This document shows positions 26,833-34,965 of a DNA stretch of 64,000 bases, one piece after another. Source of the DNA: an uncultured Oscillospiraceae bacterium (GTDB lineage: Bacteria > Bacillota > Clostridia > Oscillospirales > Oscillospiraceae); assembly GCA_910588625.1 (NCBI GenBank), contig CAJUQN010000006.1, positions 7,690 to 71,689 on the forward strand, read 5' to 3'. The translations under genes were made by a program, and so were the position numbers. Under the pieces are notes generated by a model. That model was not told the origin of the DNA. It made no database searches and worked only from the letters and a program-made list of their open reading frames with translations. The stretch's first letter is position 1. Every line of letters begins with the position of its first letter.

Positions 26833-27321
26833 ATGGATAAGCAGGACATATATTGTTATTTGTCAGAGAAAAATGTGTGGCACGAGATCACGGAGCATAC
26901 GGCTGTTTACAATATGGCCGAGGTGTCTGATGTCGCTCTCCCGTACCCCGAGGCGGACGGAAAAAACCTTTTTGTGCGCGATGATAAAAAGAGAAATTAT
27001 TACCTCATCACGGTCAAAGGCGATAAACGAGTTGACCTGAAAGAATTTCGGCGGAACAACGGCACTCGCGCATTATCTTTCGCGTCGGACAGCGATTTAA
27101 TGGATATCATGGGGCTGATTCCCGGTGCGGTTACGCCTTTGGGAATCCTAAATGACACGGAGCACAAAGTGTCGGTTTATATTGACGCCGCATTTTTTGA
27201 GCCTCCCTGCCTGATCGGCGTTCATCCAAACGACAATACCGCAACCGTATGGCTAAAGGCCGAAGACTTGGTGTCTATTCTGAGGGAACACGGGAATCAA
27301 GTAAATATCGTGCAAATTTGA
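26833..27321 (+). CDS. ProX-type aminoacyl-tRNA deacylase (YbaK/PrdX family)
   Basis: About 162 residues from ATG 26833. YPEADGKNLFVRDDKKRNYYL and KLxD-like DKRVDLKEF match the ProXp-ala/PrdX family, free-standing relatives of the bacterial ProRS editing domain. GLIPGAVTPLGIL and the late GVHPNDNTATVWL complete the fold. These enzymes hydrolyse mischarged Ala-tRNA(Pro) or similar. It is a lone plus-strand gene between prgI and the next membrane protein gene and is not expected in a conjugation cluster. Confidence 0.9.
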   Translation: MDKQDIYCYLSEKNVWHEITEHTAVYNMAEVSDVALPYPEADGKNLFVRDDKKRNYYLITVKGDKRVDLKEFRRNNGTRALSFASDSDLMDIMGLIPGAVTPLGILNDTEHKVSVYIDAAFFEPPCLIGVHPNDNTATVWLKAEDLVSILREHGNQVNIVQI

Positions 27322-27421
27322 TCCATGTTTACTCATTATTAAGAATCGGCAGACAGGCCGTTGCAAAACCTGTCCACCTATGCTAAGATGCCACAAACTA
27401 CCGAATAGGAGGTCTGTGGCA

Positions 27422-27766
27422 ATGCTATGTCAAATCCTTGTTTTATGCGCGGTGCCGCTCCTGCTCCCCATCCTGTTCCGTCTGGCCCTCAAACTCCGTC
27501 TGGGCATCCCCATGCTGTACATCGTCCTGGCCCTCACCGTGCTCCATGATTGGACCCGGGCCAACCCGGAATTGGCGGACGGCATCCTGTTCGCCCTGGT
27601 TGGGCTGGCGGCCCTGTCCTGGGTGGTCACCGGGGCCTGGAAGATCTGCAATTTCATTAGCCAGTGCTGGGAGGACCGCGCAGAGGCGGAACTGTTCGCC
27701 CAACGGGTCCGACAGGCCCGGGCCAGCGGCGAGTACACTATCAGCGCCGGCGACCTCTGGTACTGA
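27422..27766 (+). CDS. Small two-helix membrane protein
   Basis: About 114 residues from ATG 27422 behind TAGGAGGTCTGTGGCA. Hydrophobic segments at residues ~3-22 (ILVLCAVPLLLPILFRLAL), ~30-42 and ~58-72 (ILFALVGLAALSWVV) are followed by an acidic then basic cytoplasmic tail. I do not recognise the family. It lies on the plus strand and ends two bases before the virB6-like gene on the other strand. Confidence 0.65.
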   Translation: MLCQILVLCAVPLLLPILFRLALKLRLGIPMLYIVLALTVLHDWTRANPELADGILFALVGLAALSWVVTGAWKICNFISQCWEDRAEAELFAQRVRQARASGEYTISAGDLWY

Positions 27767-27768
27767 GC

Positions 27769-28623
27769 TCACCCCAGCCCCATCAGCTCCCGGATCAGCC
27801 GGTCGCTCATTTTGATGGCTCCGACCAGCACCAGCATATTAAACAAAAGTTCGCCCACATAGTTCCACACGATGGTGGCCGCCGCCAGGGTGTCGTCCGC
27901 GATCACGGGCGGCGTAGAGGCGAAGGCCGAGAAGATCACACAGGCCAGCACGATGACACAGCCCTCCAGGCAGATCGCGGCGTAGGTTTTCAGAAACGCT
28001 ATGCCGATGCTGCTGGAGGGCTGTCCCGCGAAGCTGGCCATGGGGATGGGCGCGATAGCGGTGGCCATATAGAGTTTAAAAAAACGACTATAGACGGTCA
28101 AGATCATCACCAGCGACAGCCCCCAGATGAACAGGGAGCCCAGCAGGGTCACCGCCCACAGGGGGATGCTCTCCAGGAAGCTCACGTCCTCGATGATGGT
28201 CACCATCTCGTCAGGCAGGGTGGCCGCCTCCAGGGCGGACAGGCCGGACGAGCTCATGATGGAGGACACCATCCCCTGGGCGATGCTGAATAGCGCCGTC
28301 ATCAGCTCCATGCCGTGGGATACCGCCGCCTGGGCCAGCACGAAACGGACCAGGCATTTGACGGCCTGCTCGGGTTTCCGCATTTCCGCGAAACTCCCCA
28401 TGGTCTTGACCACGCCCATGACGAAAAACAACACCAGCAGGGCGTAGCCTACGGCCTTCAGGCCGTCGTTGATGTTGACGATCACGTTCCAGACCCCGCC
28501 GCCCTTGAAATTTTCCGGGCTGGTGGAGATCAGCGTCCAGATCTCCGCCAACTTGCCGTTCCAGGTGGACAGGGCGGAGTTCAGGTTGTCCACGATCCAG
28601 TTTCCACTTCCGATTATTCTCAC
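27769..28623 (-). CDS. VirB6/TrbL-like conjugation channel protein
   Basis: 284 residues with at least five hydrophobic segments (VGYALLVLFFVMGVV, LPLWAVTLLGSLFIWGLSLV-like, GCVIVLACVIFSAFA, LLFNMLVLVGAI) and a polytopic layout typical of VirB6/TrbL proteins in Gram-positive ICEs. GTG 28623 is the best start, though the ribosome-binding site is weak. It lies between prgI/virB4 and the VirB2-like gene, the expected place. A terminator lies just upstream of it, after the DUF1905 gene. Confidence 0.88.
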   Translation of the reverse strand: MRIIGSGNWIVDNLNSALSTWNGKLAEIWTLISTSPENFKGGGVWNVIVNINDGLKAVGYALLVLFFVMGVVKTMGSFAEMRKPEQAVKCLVRFVLAQAAVSHGMELMTALFSIAQGMVSSIMSSSGLSALEAATLPDEMVTIIEDVSFLESIPLWAVTLLGSLFIWGLSLVMILTVYSRFFKLYMATAIAPIPMASFAGQPSSSIGIAFLKTYAAICLEGCVIVLACVIFSAFASTPPVIADDTLAAATIVWNYVGELLFNMLVLVGAIKMSDRLIRELMGLG

Positions 28624-28641
28624 CTCGCTTCTGAAAAAAGT

Positions 28642-28668
28642 CCAGGGGATGGCGCTGCCATCCCCTGG
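28642..28668 (-). terminator. Terminator between the DUF1905 gene and virB6
   Basis: Perfect CCAGGGGATGGC/GCCATCCCCTGG stem with a 3-nt loop, followed on the minus strand by ACTTTTTTC. It lies inside the conjugation cluster, so virB6-virB4 expression would need readthrough or another promoter. Confidence 0.9.
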
Positions 28669-28685
28669 TTTGTTGTCTGATCGTT

Positions 28686-28970
28686 TTACTCACGCTCCTC
28701 GATCACCACATGGAGCATATCTCCGCCCTGTTTCCCCAGCTGCTCCCGGATAGATTTGAACACACCGACCACGTAACACACATTGCCATGGGCGTCCTTC
28801 AACCCCATGTTCACGATGCTGCCGTCATAGGGGACGCCGTCAAATTCGGCGTGGACCTTCACCCGGCCCTTCCCAAATTCCTCCCGGATGTTCCAGGGGA
28901 AGACCACATACGCCCCGCCTTTCCCCGGGACCTCGTGGAGAAAGGCGTCATACTCAAAGCGTTTTGCCAT
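28686..28970 (-). CDS. DUF1905-family protein
   Basis: 94 residues from ATG 28970 (AGGAGAGAGC upstream). FLHEVPGKGGAYVVFPW, then GRVKVHAEFDGVPYDGSIV and a Y-V-V-G-V-F-K-S-I-R-E-Q-L-G-K-Q-G-G-D segment match the DUF1905 small beta-barrel family (C-terminal G-K-x-x-G-D). Function is unknown. It is a single-gene insertion with its own terminator between the VirB2-like and VirB6-like genes. Confidence 0.85.
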   Translation of the reverse strand: MAKRFEYDAFLHEVPGKGGAYVVFPWNIREEFGKGRVKVHAEFDGVPYDGSIVNMGLKDAHGNVCYVVGVFKSIREQLGKQGGDMLHVVIEERE

Positions 28971-29031
28971 GCTCTCTCCTCCAGTATCCAATTTTTAGCA
29001 TTATACCATAGTTACGGGCATCGGGCAAGAC

Positions 29032-29370
29032 TTACGCCCCGGTGCCGGTGATCAGGTTGAGGATCTCGCGGGTAAAGGTGATCACGATGCCGCCCGCGAT
29101 GGTGAGCATCCCGTTGGACCGCTGGGAGGGGTCGTGGGACTGGAGGGACAGGCCCACCTGAAGGATGCCGTAGCCCAGCAGGATCAGGCCCACGGCGCGG
29201 ATCAGGGAAAAGATGAAGTCGGACAGGTTGGACACCACGTCCAGGGGGTCGCCGCCGCTGGCGGCGAAGGCAGGCATGACAAACATGGCGGCGGTGAGGG
29301 CCAGGCAGACGCACAAGGCGTACAGCCGCTTGGCCCGGCGCTGGAGCTTACTGCTTTTCAGATGGTTCAT
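29032..29370 (-). CDS. VirB2/Maff2-like small membrane protein
   Basis: 112 residues: a basic N-terminus, a signal-like helix ending FVMPAFAASG, then two TM segments (FIFSLIRAVGLILLGYGILQ and the GGIVITFTREILNLITG end). The pattern fits the VirB2/TrbC pilin-like or Maff2 proteins found after virD4 in clostridial ICEs. Its start overlaps the virD4 3' end by 23 bases. Confidence 0.82.
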   Translation of the reverse strand: MNHLKSSKLQRRAKRLYALCVCLALTAAMFVMPAFAASGGDPLDVVSNLSDFIFSLIRAVGLILLGYGILQVGLSLQSHDPSQRSNGMLTIAGGIVITFTREILNLITGTGA

Positions 29371-31114
29371 GGTCGGGTTCCTCCTTGTTTTGGTCGGCCT
29401 CCGGGGCGAACAGCGCCGCGCCCGGGAGCCAGGTGTTGGGTTTCTTCTGATGGTGGATGTAGGGCGGCCCGCCGCCGTCCACGGTGTGGCAGACGGCGGG
29501 GTGCTTGGTGAGGTCGTACTTCAGGTCCATGACGGGCTTCGCGCCCCGGATGAACAGGATGGCGTAGCGGTTGTCCAGGGCCCGGACCTCGTCGGGCGTG
29601 AGCAATTCCCGCCCGCTGATTTGAAAATTGGTGGACCAGGAGCCGGAGCGGCCCTTGCTCTGCCCGTGGGTTTTGGTGTTGATGGTGCCCTTGCCTAGCG
29701 CCTCGGAAATGTATTTATGGGTCGCCGCCTCGTTTCCGCCTAAGTACAGGATCGTGTCACTATTTCCCGGAATCGTCTCCCAATCATCCTTAAAAAGTGC
29801 TTTGATTTGCGCCATATTCTGAATGATGGTACTTGCCGAAATATTTCGGGACCGCATGGTGGCCAGTTCTCGGGTGAAGCCCGGCATGGGCATGGCGGCG
29901 AACTCGTCCAGCACGAAGTGGACGTGGCAGGGCAGGGCCCCGTGGTGGATCTGGTCGGCGCTGTAGTAGAGGGCCTGGAACGCCTGGGCGTACAGCAGGC
30001 TCACCAAAAAGTTCAGGCTGTTGTCGTTGTCGGGGATCACGGCGTACAGCGCGCACTTCTTCTCGCCTAGGGTGTAGAGGTCCATGTCGTCATGGTCTGT
30101 GATGGCCTTGATCTGGGGCAGGTTGAAGGGGGCCAGACGGACGGCGGTGGACACCAAAATAGATTTTGAGGTCTTGCCCGCCGCCATTTTGAACACTTTG
30201 TACTGCCTCACCGCCACGCAGTCCGGCCGCTCCCGCTCAATGGACTGGAAAAGCAGATCCAGGGGCGAGACGTACTCCTCGTCCTCCTCCTTCACCTCGG
30301 CGTACTCCAGCACCCGCATGACCATGGAGAAGTTCTGTTCATACTCCGGGGCCTCCTGCCACAGCATGAGGATGATGGCCTGGAGCAAGGCCGTCTCTGA
30401 TTTCTCCCAGAACGGATCGGAGTTGTGGCTGTTTTTCGGCGTGGTGGCCTGGATGAGATTGTTCACCAGCCGCAGGGCGTCCTTCTCATCCCGGATGTAG
30501 CGAAAGGGGTTGTAGCCGTCCGACTCCTCCAGGTTCACCAAGTTCAGTACCCGGATATCGTAACCCTGGCTTTTCAAATAGCCCCCTGTGGCAAACAAAA
30601 CCTCCGATTTGGGGTCCGTAATGACATAATTTGTGTTGGCTTCCAGGATATTCGGCTTCACATAGGTCCTCGATTTGCCCGCGCCGGAGCCGCCGATGAC
30701 CAGCACATTCAGCGACCTGCGGTGCTTGTGGGTATCCAGCCCCAGGCGGACGTTCTGGGTGAGCAGCTTGTTCTGCTTCTGGGCGAACATGGCGTTGACC
30801 TGCTGGGGCGTTCCCCAGGCGGCGGAGCCGTGTTCGGCCCCGTCCCGGGTCCTGCCCCGGTTGGCGGAGGCGTAGCACAACGCGGCGGCGTAGAGGGCGG
30901 AGCAGACCAGGATGGACACCAGGCTATGTTCGGTCCAGCGGATAGCGAAAGGGTGCTCCAGCGCCGCCGTCAAATTAGTCAGGATGTCCGGCAGGCCGCC
31001 AGCCGGGCTCCGGTCGCCGCCCAGGGACTGGGCCAACAGCAGCGCTGCCCAGACCACGAACAGGTACAAGAAGAGGCGGACGGCAATGCCGCCCGCCCGG
31101 TCAGGTCGGTTCAA
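29348..31114 (-). CDS. virD4: VirD4/TraG-type coupling protein
   Basis: About 588 residues from TTG 31114 (GGAGATGATGAA upstream). GTG 31162 would add 16 residues but lies inside a hairpin. Two N-terminal TM helices (RLFLYLFVVWAALLLAQSLG and the SLVSILVCSALYAAALCY region) precede the RecA-like ATPase with Walker A VIGGSGAGKSRTY. ILVSTAVRLAPF, FVLDEFAAMPMPGF (Walker B) and RNISASTIIQNMAQI follow. It brings the relaxase-DNA complex to the secretion channel. It lies downstream of the SLOG gene, probably in one operon. Confidence 0.96.
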   Translation of the reverse strand: MNRPDRAGGIAVRLFLYLFVVWAALLLAQSLGGDRSPAGGLPDILTNLTAALEHPFAIRWTEHSLVSILVCSALYAAALCYASANRGRTRDGAEHGSAAWGTPQQVNAMFAQKQNKLLTQNVRLGLDTHKHRRSLNVLVIGGSGAGKSRTYVKPNILEANTNYVITDPKSEVLFATGGYLKSQGYDIRVLNLVNLEESDGYNPFRYIRDEKDALRLVNNLIQATTPKNSHNSDPFWEKSETALLQAIILMLWQEAPEYEQNFSMVMRVLEYAEVKEEDEEYVSPLDLLFQSIERERPDCVAVRQYKVFKMAAGKTSKSILVSTAVRLAPFNLPQIKAITDHDDMDLYTLGEKKCALYAVIPDNDNSLNFLVSLLYAQAFQALYYSADQIHHGALPCHVHFVLDEFAAMPMPGFTRELATMRSRNISASTIIQNMAQIKALFKDDWETIPGNSDTILYLGGNEAATHKYISEALGKGTINTKTHGQSKGRSGSWSTNFQISGRELLTPDEVRALDNRYAILFIRGAKPVMDLKYDLTKHPAVCHTVDGGGPPYIHHQKKPNTWLPGAALFAPEADQNKEEPDHEPSEKQ

Positions 31115-31135
31115 TTCATCATCTCCAATGGCAAG

Positions 31136-31161
31136 GGGGACGCCCATCATCGGGCGCCCCA
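31136..31161 (-). terminator. Hairpin between SLOG gene and virD4
   Basis: GGGGCGCCC/GGGCGTCCCC stem with a 6-nt loop. The T-run is poor (CTTGCC), so it may attenuate rather than stop transcription into virD4. Confidence 0.45.
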
Positions 31162-31169
31162 CTCAAAAT

Positions 31170-31658
31170 TTAACCGTCGATCACCACGCACGGGACCCCG
31201 CTCTTTTGGGCAAAGTCCAGCGTGTTTTTCGTCCCGCCCCGCTCCCCGTTGAACACAGCAATCACCAGCCCTGAGTGCCGCACCATCCACTCGTTCCTGG
31301 CCTGGTAAGCGGCGTAGGAGAAGCTGGGGCAGATGGTCCGGGTCAGGTCCACCCGGGCCAGCACCCGCTGGGACCGTTCCGACCAGCCGCCGCCCCAGTG
31401 CTGGCCGAAACCGGGGTGAGGCAGGGCGCAGATCAGCTTCAGCCGGTCGTCACGCTCCCGCAGGCGCAGGACGATCTCTGCGGCCACCAGGTCAGTCCCC
31501 CTCGCCATGCCGGTGATGTAGGTGGTGAAGCCGCTGGCGACAGCCCGTTTGATCTCCACCTCCAACAGCCGGGCCAGCTCCTTTTCCGTGATCTTCAGCT
31601 TTTCGGGCCGATGGCCGCTGAAGCAGCAGCGGTGTTTCCTCAATTCAGTCTCTGTCAT
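31170..31658 (-). CDS. SLOG-family (DUF1273/YpsA-like) nucleotide-binding protein
   Basis: 162 residues. It starts CCFSGHRPEKL, the conserved entry of DUF1273 SLOG proteins, and has YITGMARGTDLVAAEIVL (glycine-rich nucleotide loop), CALPHPGFGQ, NEWMVRHSGLVIAVFNGE and GGTKNTLDFA. SLOG domains bind nucleotides or NAD-like ligands and are frequent in mobile elements and immunity systems. ATG 31658 follows CAGGAGGG. The promoter region upstream carries two operators for the divergent XRE protein. Confidence 0.9.
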   Translation of the reverse strand: MTETELRKHRCCFSGHRPEKLKITEKELARLLEVEIKRAVASGFTTYITGMARGTDLVAAEIVLRLRERDDRLKLICALPHPGFGQHWGGGWSERSQRVLARVDLTRTICPSFSYAAYQARNEWMVRHSGLVIAVFNGERGGTKNTLDFAQKSGVPCVVIDG

Positions 31659-31684
31659 GGATCATCCCTCCTGGGGTAGACTAT

Positions 31685-31700
31685 AACATTATCTAATGTT
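31685..31700. promoter_or_regulatory. Operator O1 for the divergent XRE repressor
   Basis: AACATTATCTAATGTT, 7-bp inverted arms around TC. It abuts TATAGT on the minus strand, a probable -10 box of the SLOG-virD4 transcript. A second copy lies at 31745. Confidence 0.72.
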
Positions 31701-31744
31701 ACCGTCTATACCTAGAAAGGGAAACGCCCCTATTATCTTATTGA

Positions 31745-31758
31745 AACATTAGATAATG
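31745..31758. promoter_or_regulatory. Operator O2 for the divergent XRE repressor
   Basis: AACATTAGATAATG repeats the O1 dyad with the centre reversed. It ends at the GGAGG of the XRE gene, so binding would also block the repressor's own expression. Confidence 0.7.
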
Positions 31759-31770
31759 GAGGCATGAGAT

Positions 31771-31992
31771 ATGGTGAAACTGAGGGTGCTGGAGCTCCTG
31801 GCCCAGCAAGGCAGGTCAAAATACTGGCTATATAAGCAACTGGGCATGAGCTATCAAAACTTCAATAAAATGGTCAACAACGAGACCCAGTCCATCAAGC
31901 TGGAGCGCATTGAAACGCTGTGTCAGCTGCTGGATTGTACGCCCAACGATCTGTTCCAGGTCGACTGGGACAGGCCGGACGGCGACGACTGA
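31771..31992 (+). CDS. Small XRE/Cro-type repressor
   Basis: 73 residues, almost all helix-turn-helix: LRVLELLAQQGRSKYWLYKQL, recognition helix SYQNFNKMVNN and the C-terminal IETLCQLLDCTPNDLFQVD typical of Cro/CI (YjzC/HTH_26) proteins. It reads divergently from SLOG-virD4 and shares two matching palindromes with it. It ends next to the PcfB stop on the opposite strand. A repressor of transfer genes is the natural reading. Confidence 0.93.
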   Translation: MVKLRVLELLAQQGRSKYWLYKQLGMSYQNFNKMVNNETQSIKLERIETLCQLLDCTPNDLFQVDWDRPDGDD

Positions 31993-32820
31993 TCATCTTT
32001 GCTTCGGTTTTGCCCTGCTTTTCTCCCTGGCCGGCGCGGACCGCTCCCCGCCGCTCAGCCGGACCCGATACCCCTCCAGCCGGGCCAGGATGGAGGGCCG
32101 CTCACTCCTCCCGCCGCTCTCTCTGAAAGCACCGGAGCTGGCTCTGGTATCGGGCGAGTCTGGTTGCGACCGAGAACCGCTTTTTGGGGGGATCTCCCAG
32201 GGGTCGTCCGGCAGCTGGGAGCGGGGCGGGGGAGGGTCCCACCTGCTCTCCTCCCGCCCCACGGGGGGGCGCTGGGGGCCCTCCGATCCCTCCTGGGGTG
32301 CGGCCCGTCCCCGCTCCGAAGGGCCCTCCTGGGGCTCCTCCCGGGCCCGCTGGGGCGGTTCCCTGTCCCGGTCCGGGGAGGGCTCCTGACGGCCCCTCTG
32401 GGGCTCGGACGGGGCCCTCTCGCCCTGCTCCGGGGCCTGCCGGGCAGGGCCTTGGTACAGGATGCGCTCGAAGATCAGGTTGGCCCGGTCCAGCTCCGTC
32501 ACCGGCATCACCACGTCGATCACCCGGCCTCTGCCGTCCCGGTCCTTGATGGCGGAGAACAGGATCTTCTGCCTTTTTGCGTGCTTTTGAAACTGTTTGA
32601 ACTGCTCGGGCGACATGGGGAACAGCCGCAGGTCCCGGGTCTCCCGCAGCATCCGCTCCATGTTCACCTTGCCGGAGAGGGCCTTGTTGTTCCGGGCCAG
32701 CGCCATGGTCAGCGCCAGCAGGTTTTTCAGCGCCGAGCCGCCCAGCCGGACGAGCACCTCGCCCCCGGACAGCATCATGCGCACCATCTGGTCGGCGGCC
32801 TCACCGCCTCCTATCGTCAT
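31993..32820 (-). CDS. pcfB: PcfB-family protein (DUF3801), long Pro/Arg tail
   Basis: 275 residues. The first ~125 form the DUF3801/PcfB domain (MVRMMLSGGEVLVRLGGSAL, LRLFPMSPEQFKQF, KRQKILFSAIKDRD). The rest is a low-complexity tail rich in Pro, Glu, Arg and Ser. PcfB proteins help the relaxase and coupling protein handle DNA. Its start overlaps the relaxase 3' end by 20 bases. The disordered tail is far longer than in the second copy at 56873. Confidence 0.88.
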   Translation of the reverse strand: MTIGGGEAADQMVRMMLSGGEVLVRLGGSALKNLLALTMALARNNKALSGKVNMERMLRETRDLRLFPMSPEQFKQFQKHAKRQKILFSAIKDRDGRGRVIDVVMPVTELDRANLIFERILYQGPARQAPEQGERAPSEPQRGRQEPSPDRDREPPQRAREEPQEGPSERGRAAPQEGSEGPQRPPVGREESRWDPPPPRSQLPDDPWEIPPKSGSRSQPDSPDTRASSGAFRESGGRSERPSILARLEGYRVRLSGGERSAPAREKSRAKPKQR

Positions 32821-34204
32821 CTCGGATCACCTCGTCTTTCATTTCGATGTTCTGGATCTCCCGCTCCATTCGGGGCAGGTTTTCCCGGATCTCCCGGCAC
32901 AGGGCCAGCTTCTTCCGCTCCGCCCGGATCTGCCGGTTGATATCCGCCAGCTGGCGGTACACGTCCGCCTTTTCCGCCGTCAGCCGGTCCCGGGGGATGG
33001 GGCACTGCTCCAGCACGTCCAAGGCGTCCATGTATCGGACGAACTCCTCCTCCATACCGGACAGGCCCTCCCCGTAGAGCCGGGCGGCGAGGGCCAGGGC
33101 CTCCGCATCGGCCAGGGCGTCGTACAGCTTCTTCCGCCTCTTTTTTCGGACGTTGAGGATAGTACGCTGCTTGATAAGATCGGCCAGCGTTTCCTCCGTC
33201 CGGGCCTCAAAGGCGGACATCTCCCCGGGGGTGTTGAGCTCGTTCTCCCGGAGGAAGGCAAGCTGCGCCCGGTACCACTCCGCCCGCGTCACCTCCTGGC
33301 GGAGCCGGGGCGTCACTTTGGGCAGATACCGTTGCTGGCCCGCCTTTCCCAGCACATAGAGATAATGGACGTAGAGCGCCATGATCCCCGTGTATTTCGG
33401 GTGTTTTTTATAGGGCCGGTACGCCGGGCGGCGCAGATCAGCGGGCCGCAGCCCCGCCTCAATAGCGGTGAGGTTGCCCTCGATGGCGGCCCGGATGCCC
33501 TCCTCGGTGAACAGCCCGTTCCTCCGGCCTGGGTACATGAACCGATCCTGGCCCCGCAGCCGGAAGCCCAGGCGGTTCCCGTGATAAATTTCGTACCCTT
33601 TGTGCTCCATCAGCAGGTAGAAGTGCCCCAGATCGTTGGCGCTGTCGATGGCAGCGCACAGATCCGCCTCCAGCATGGTGCGGAAGGTGGGCTGGCCCTT
33701 GGACTGGCGGAGCCACTCGGCGTAGCACACCGCCTGGGAGGGCTGGCCCGCCATGATGACGGACAGCCCGTGCTCCCGGCACAGCCGGTCCGATACGGCC
33801 CGGATCTGGCTGTAGTAGGTCCGGGCATTGCTGTGGTATTTCTCCCCTGTGTCGGCGTTGACGGAGTTGAAGATCAGGTGGGCGTGGATGTGCTCCTTGT
33901 CCACATGGACGGCGATCACCGTCTCGTATCCCTGCAAATGCTCCTGGGCGAACGCCTTGGCGATGTCCAGGGCCAGCTCCGGGGACACCTCGCCGGGCTT
34001 GAAGGACTGGATCACATGGTAATACTGCACTCCGTCCGTCTTGCCCACCTCCCGCTTGGTGTCCAGCATCTGGCGGCACTCCCGGCCAGGGTCGCAGTTG
34101 AGGTGGGCCGTGAGCATCTTTCCCTCGGTCTTGTCCCCGTTGAGGATGTACTTGATGCCCAAATCCAGACGGGCATGGCGGGCCAATATTTTCGTGGCGG
34201 CCAT
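32801..34204 (-). CDS. MobA/VirD2-type relaxase
   Basis: 467 residues. The N-terminus has the relaxase fold: YILNGDKTEG, VQYYHVIQSFKPGEV, FAQEHLQGYETVIAVHVDK and the metal-binding HIHAHLIFN, with the nucleophile Tyr probably among the early Tyr residues. A middle region is similar to other MOB-P clostridial relaxases. The C-terminal part is helical. It would cut oriT with MobC and pilot the strand. Start ATG 34204 follows GAGGTGATCC. Confidence 0.94.
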   Translation of the reverse strand: MAATKILARHARLDLGIKYILNGDKTEGKMLTAHLNCDPGRECRQMLDTKREVGKTDGVQYYHVIQSFKPGEVSPELALDIAKAFAQEHLQGYETVIAVHVDKEHIHAHLIFNSVNADTGEKYHSNARTYYSQIRAVSDRLCREHGLSVIMAGQPSQAVCYAEWLRQSKGQPTFRTMLEADLCAAIDSANDLGHFYLLMEHKGYEIYHGNRLGFRLRGQDRFMYPGRRNGLFTEEGIRAAIEGNLTAIEAGLRPADLRRPAYRPYKKHPKYTGIMALYVHYLYVLGKAGQQRYLPKVTPRLRQEVTRAEWYRAQLAFLRENELNTPGEMSAFEARTEETLADLIKQRTILNVRKKRRKKLYDALADAEALALAARLYGEGLSGMEEEFVRYMDALDVLEQCPIPRDRLTAEKADVYRQLADINRQIRAERKKLALCREIRENLPRMEREIQNIEMKDEVIRDDDRRR

Positions 34205-34218
34205 GGATCACCTCAAAA

Positions 34219-34244
34219 AAAGCGGGCAGACTCCTGAGAGCCCG
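34219..34244 (-). terminator. Terminator downstream of the HD gene
   Basis: GCGGGC...GCCCGC stem followed on the minus strand by TTTTTTG, placed 15 bp before the relaxase start. It isolates the cargo gene from the relaxase. Confidence 0.8.
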
Positions 34245-34260
34245 CCCGCAGCGTTTCCTT

Positions 34261-34764
34261 TCAATTTTTCAGATATATGGACTGGAGAAACGACTTTCCC
34301 GTCTCCGTTTTGAACAGCTTTTCCATCGCCTGTTCAATATGTTCCCGGGTGTAGTTCCCCTCGCCGGCGTTGGCCAGATAGTCCGCCTCCAGCAGGATCT
34401 GGTAGTCCGGCCCGTCCACCTTCTCCGGGGTGTGGTGGTGGCCCACCAGGTAGACCACCCGCCCCACACAGGCTTGGTGCAGGCCGCTGCCCTTCAGGAA
34501 CGGGATGGTCAGTGCGGGGCCCTCCTGTTCCTGGTGCTTGCCGTCGGCGCTGCCATACTTCTCCCGGCACAGAGGGCAGGCGATGTCGTGGACGATGGCC
34601 GCCGCCTCCAGGCTCATCTGAGACATCTCATCCAGCCCCTCGCACTGGCCGATGGTCTTGGCGTAGGCGTACACCTTCAGAAAATGGTCGATGTCGTGGA
34701 GATTGCCGTCATAAAACTTGATCATTTTTTCGGTGAGCTTCGCAATGTTCTTCGCGGTTTTCAT
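34261..34764 (-). CDS. HD-domain phosphohydrolase
   Basis: 167 residues. The HD metal site is spread as YDGNLHDIDHFLKV, EAAAIVHDIACPLC and YLVGHHHTPEKVDG, then LLEADYLANAGEG. This matches small HD proteins predicted to hydrolyse nucleotide or phosphate monoester bonds. It has its own terminator and lies between the relaxase and mobC genes, so it is one of several cargo genes here. Function not established. Confidence 0.88.
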   Translation of the reverse strand: MKTAKNIAKLTEKMIKFYDGNLHDIDHFLKVYAYAKTIGQCEGLDEMSQMSLEAAAIVHDIACPLCREKYGSADGKHQEQEGPALTIPFLKGSGLHQACVGRVVYLVGHHHTPEKVDGPDYQILLEADYLANAGEGNYTREHIEQAMEKLFKTETGKSFLQSIYLKN

Positions 34765-34923
34765 TTCGTCACCCTTTCGATGTAATAGGTCATTATATCA
34801 TTTTTTTGTGCCTGAAACAAGCAAAAGAAGGTGGACAACATTTCTTTGCTGTAAACACAAAACAGGTTTTTGCCATCCGGTGCATCGGCTCACAGCCCTG
34901 TTTCGGCGAAACAGCGCAAAAAA

Positions 34924-34953
34924 GGAGAACGGATCATTTTAAATCCGTTCTCC
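34924..34953 (-). terminator. Terminator of the phosphatase operon
   Basis: Perfect GGAGAACGGAT/ATCCGTTCTCC stem, 8-nt AT-rich loop, followed on the minus strand by TTTTTTGCG. The remaining 160 bp to the HD gene holds nothing I can identify. Confidence 0.92.
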
Positions 34954-34965
34954 TCGATCAGAAGG

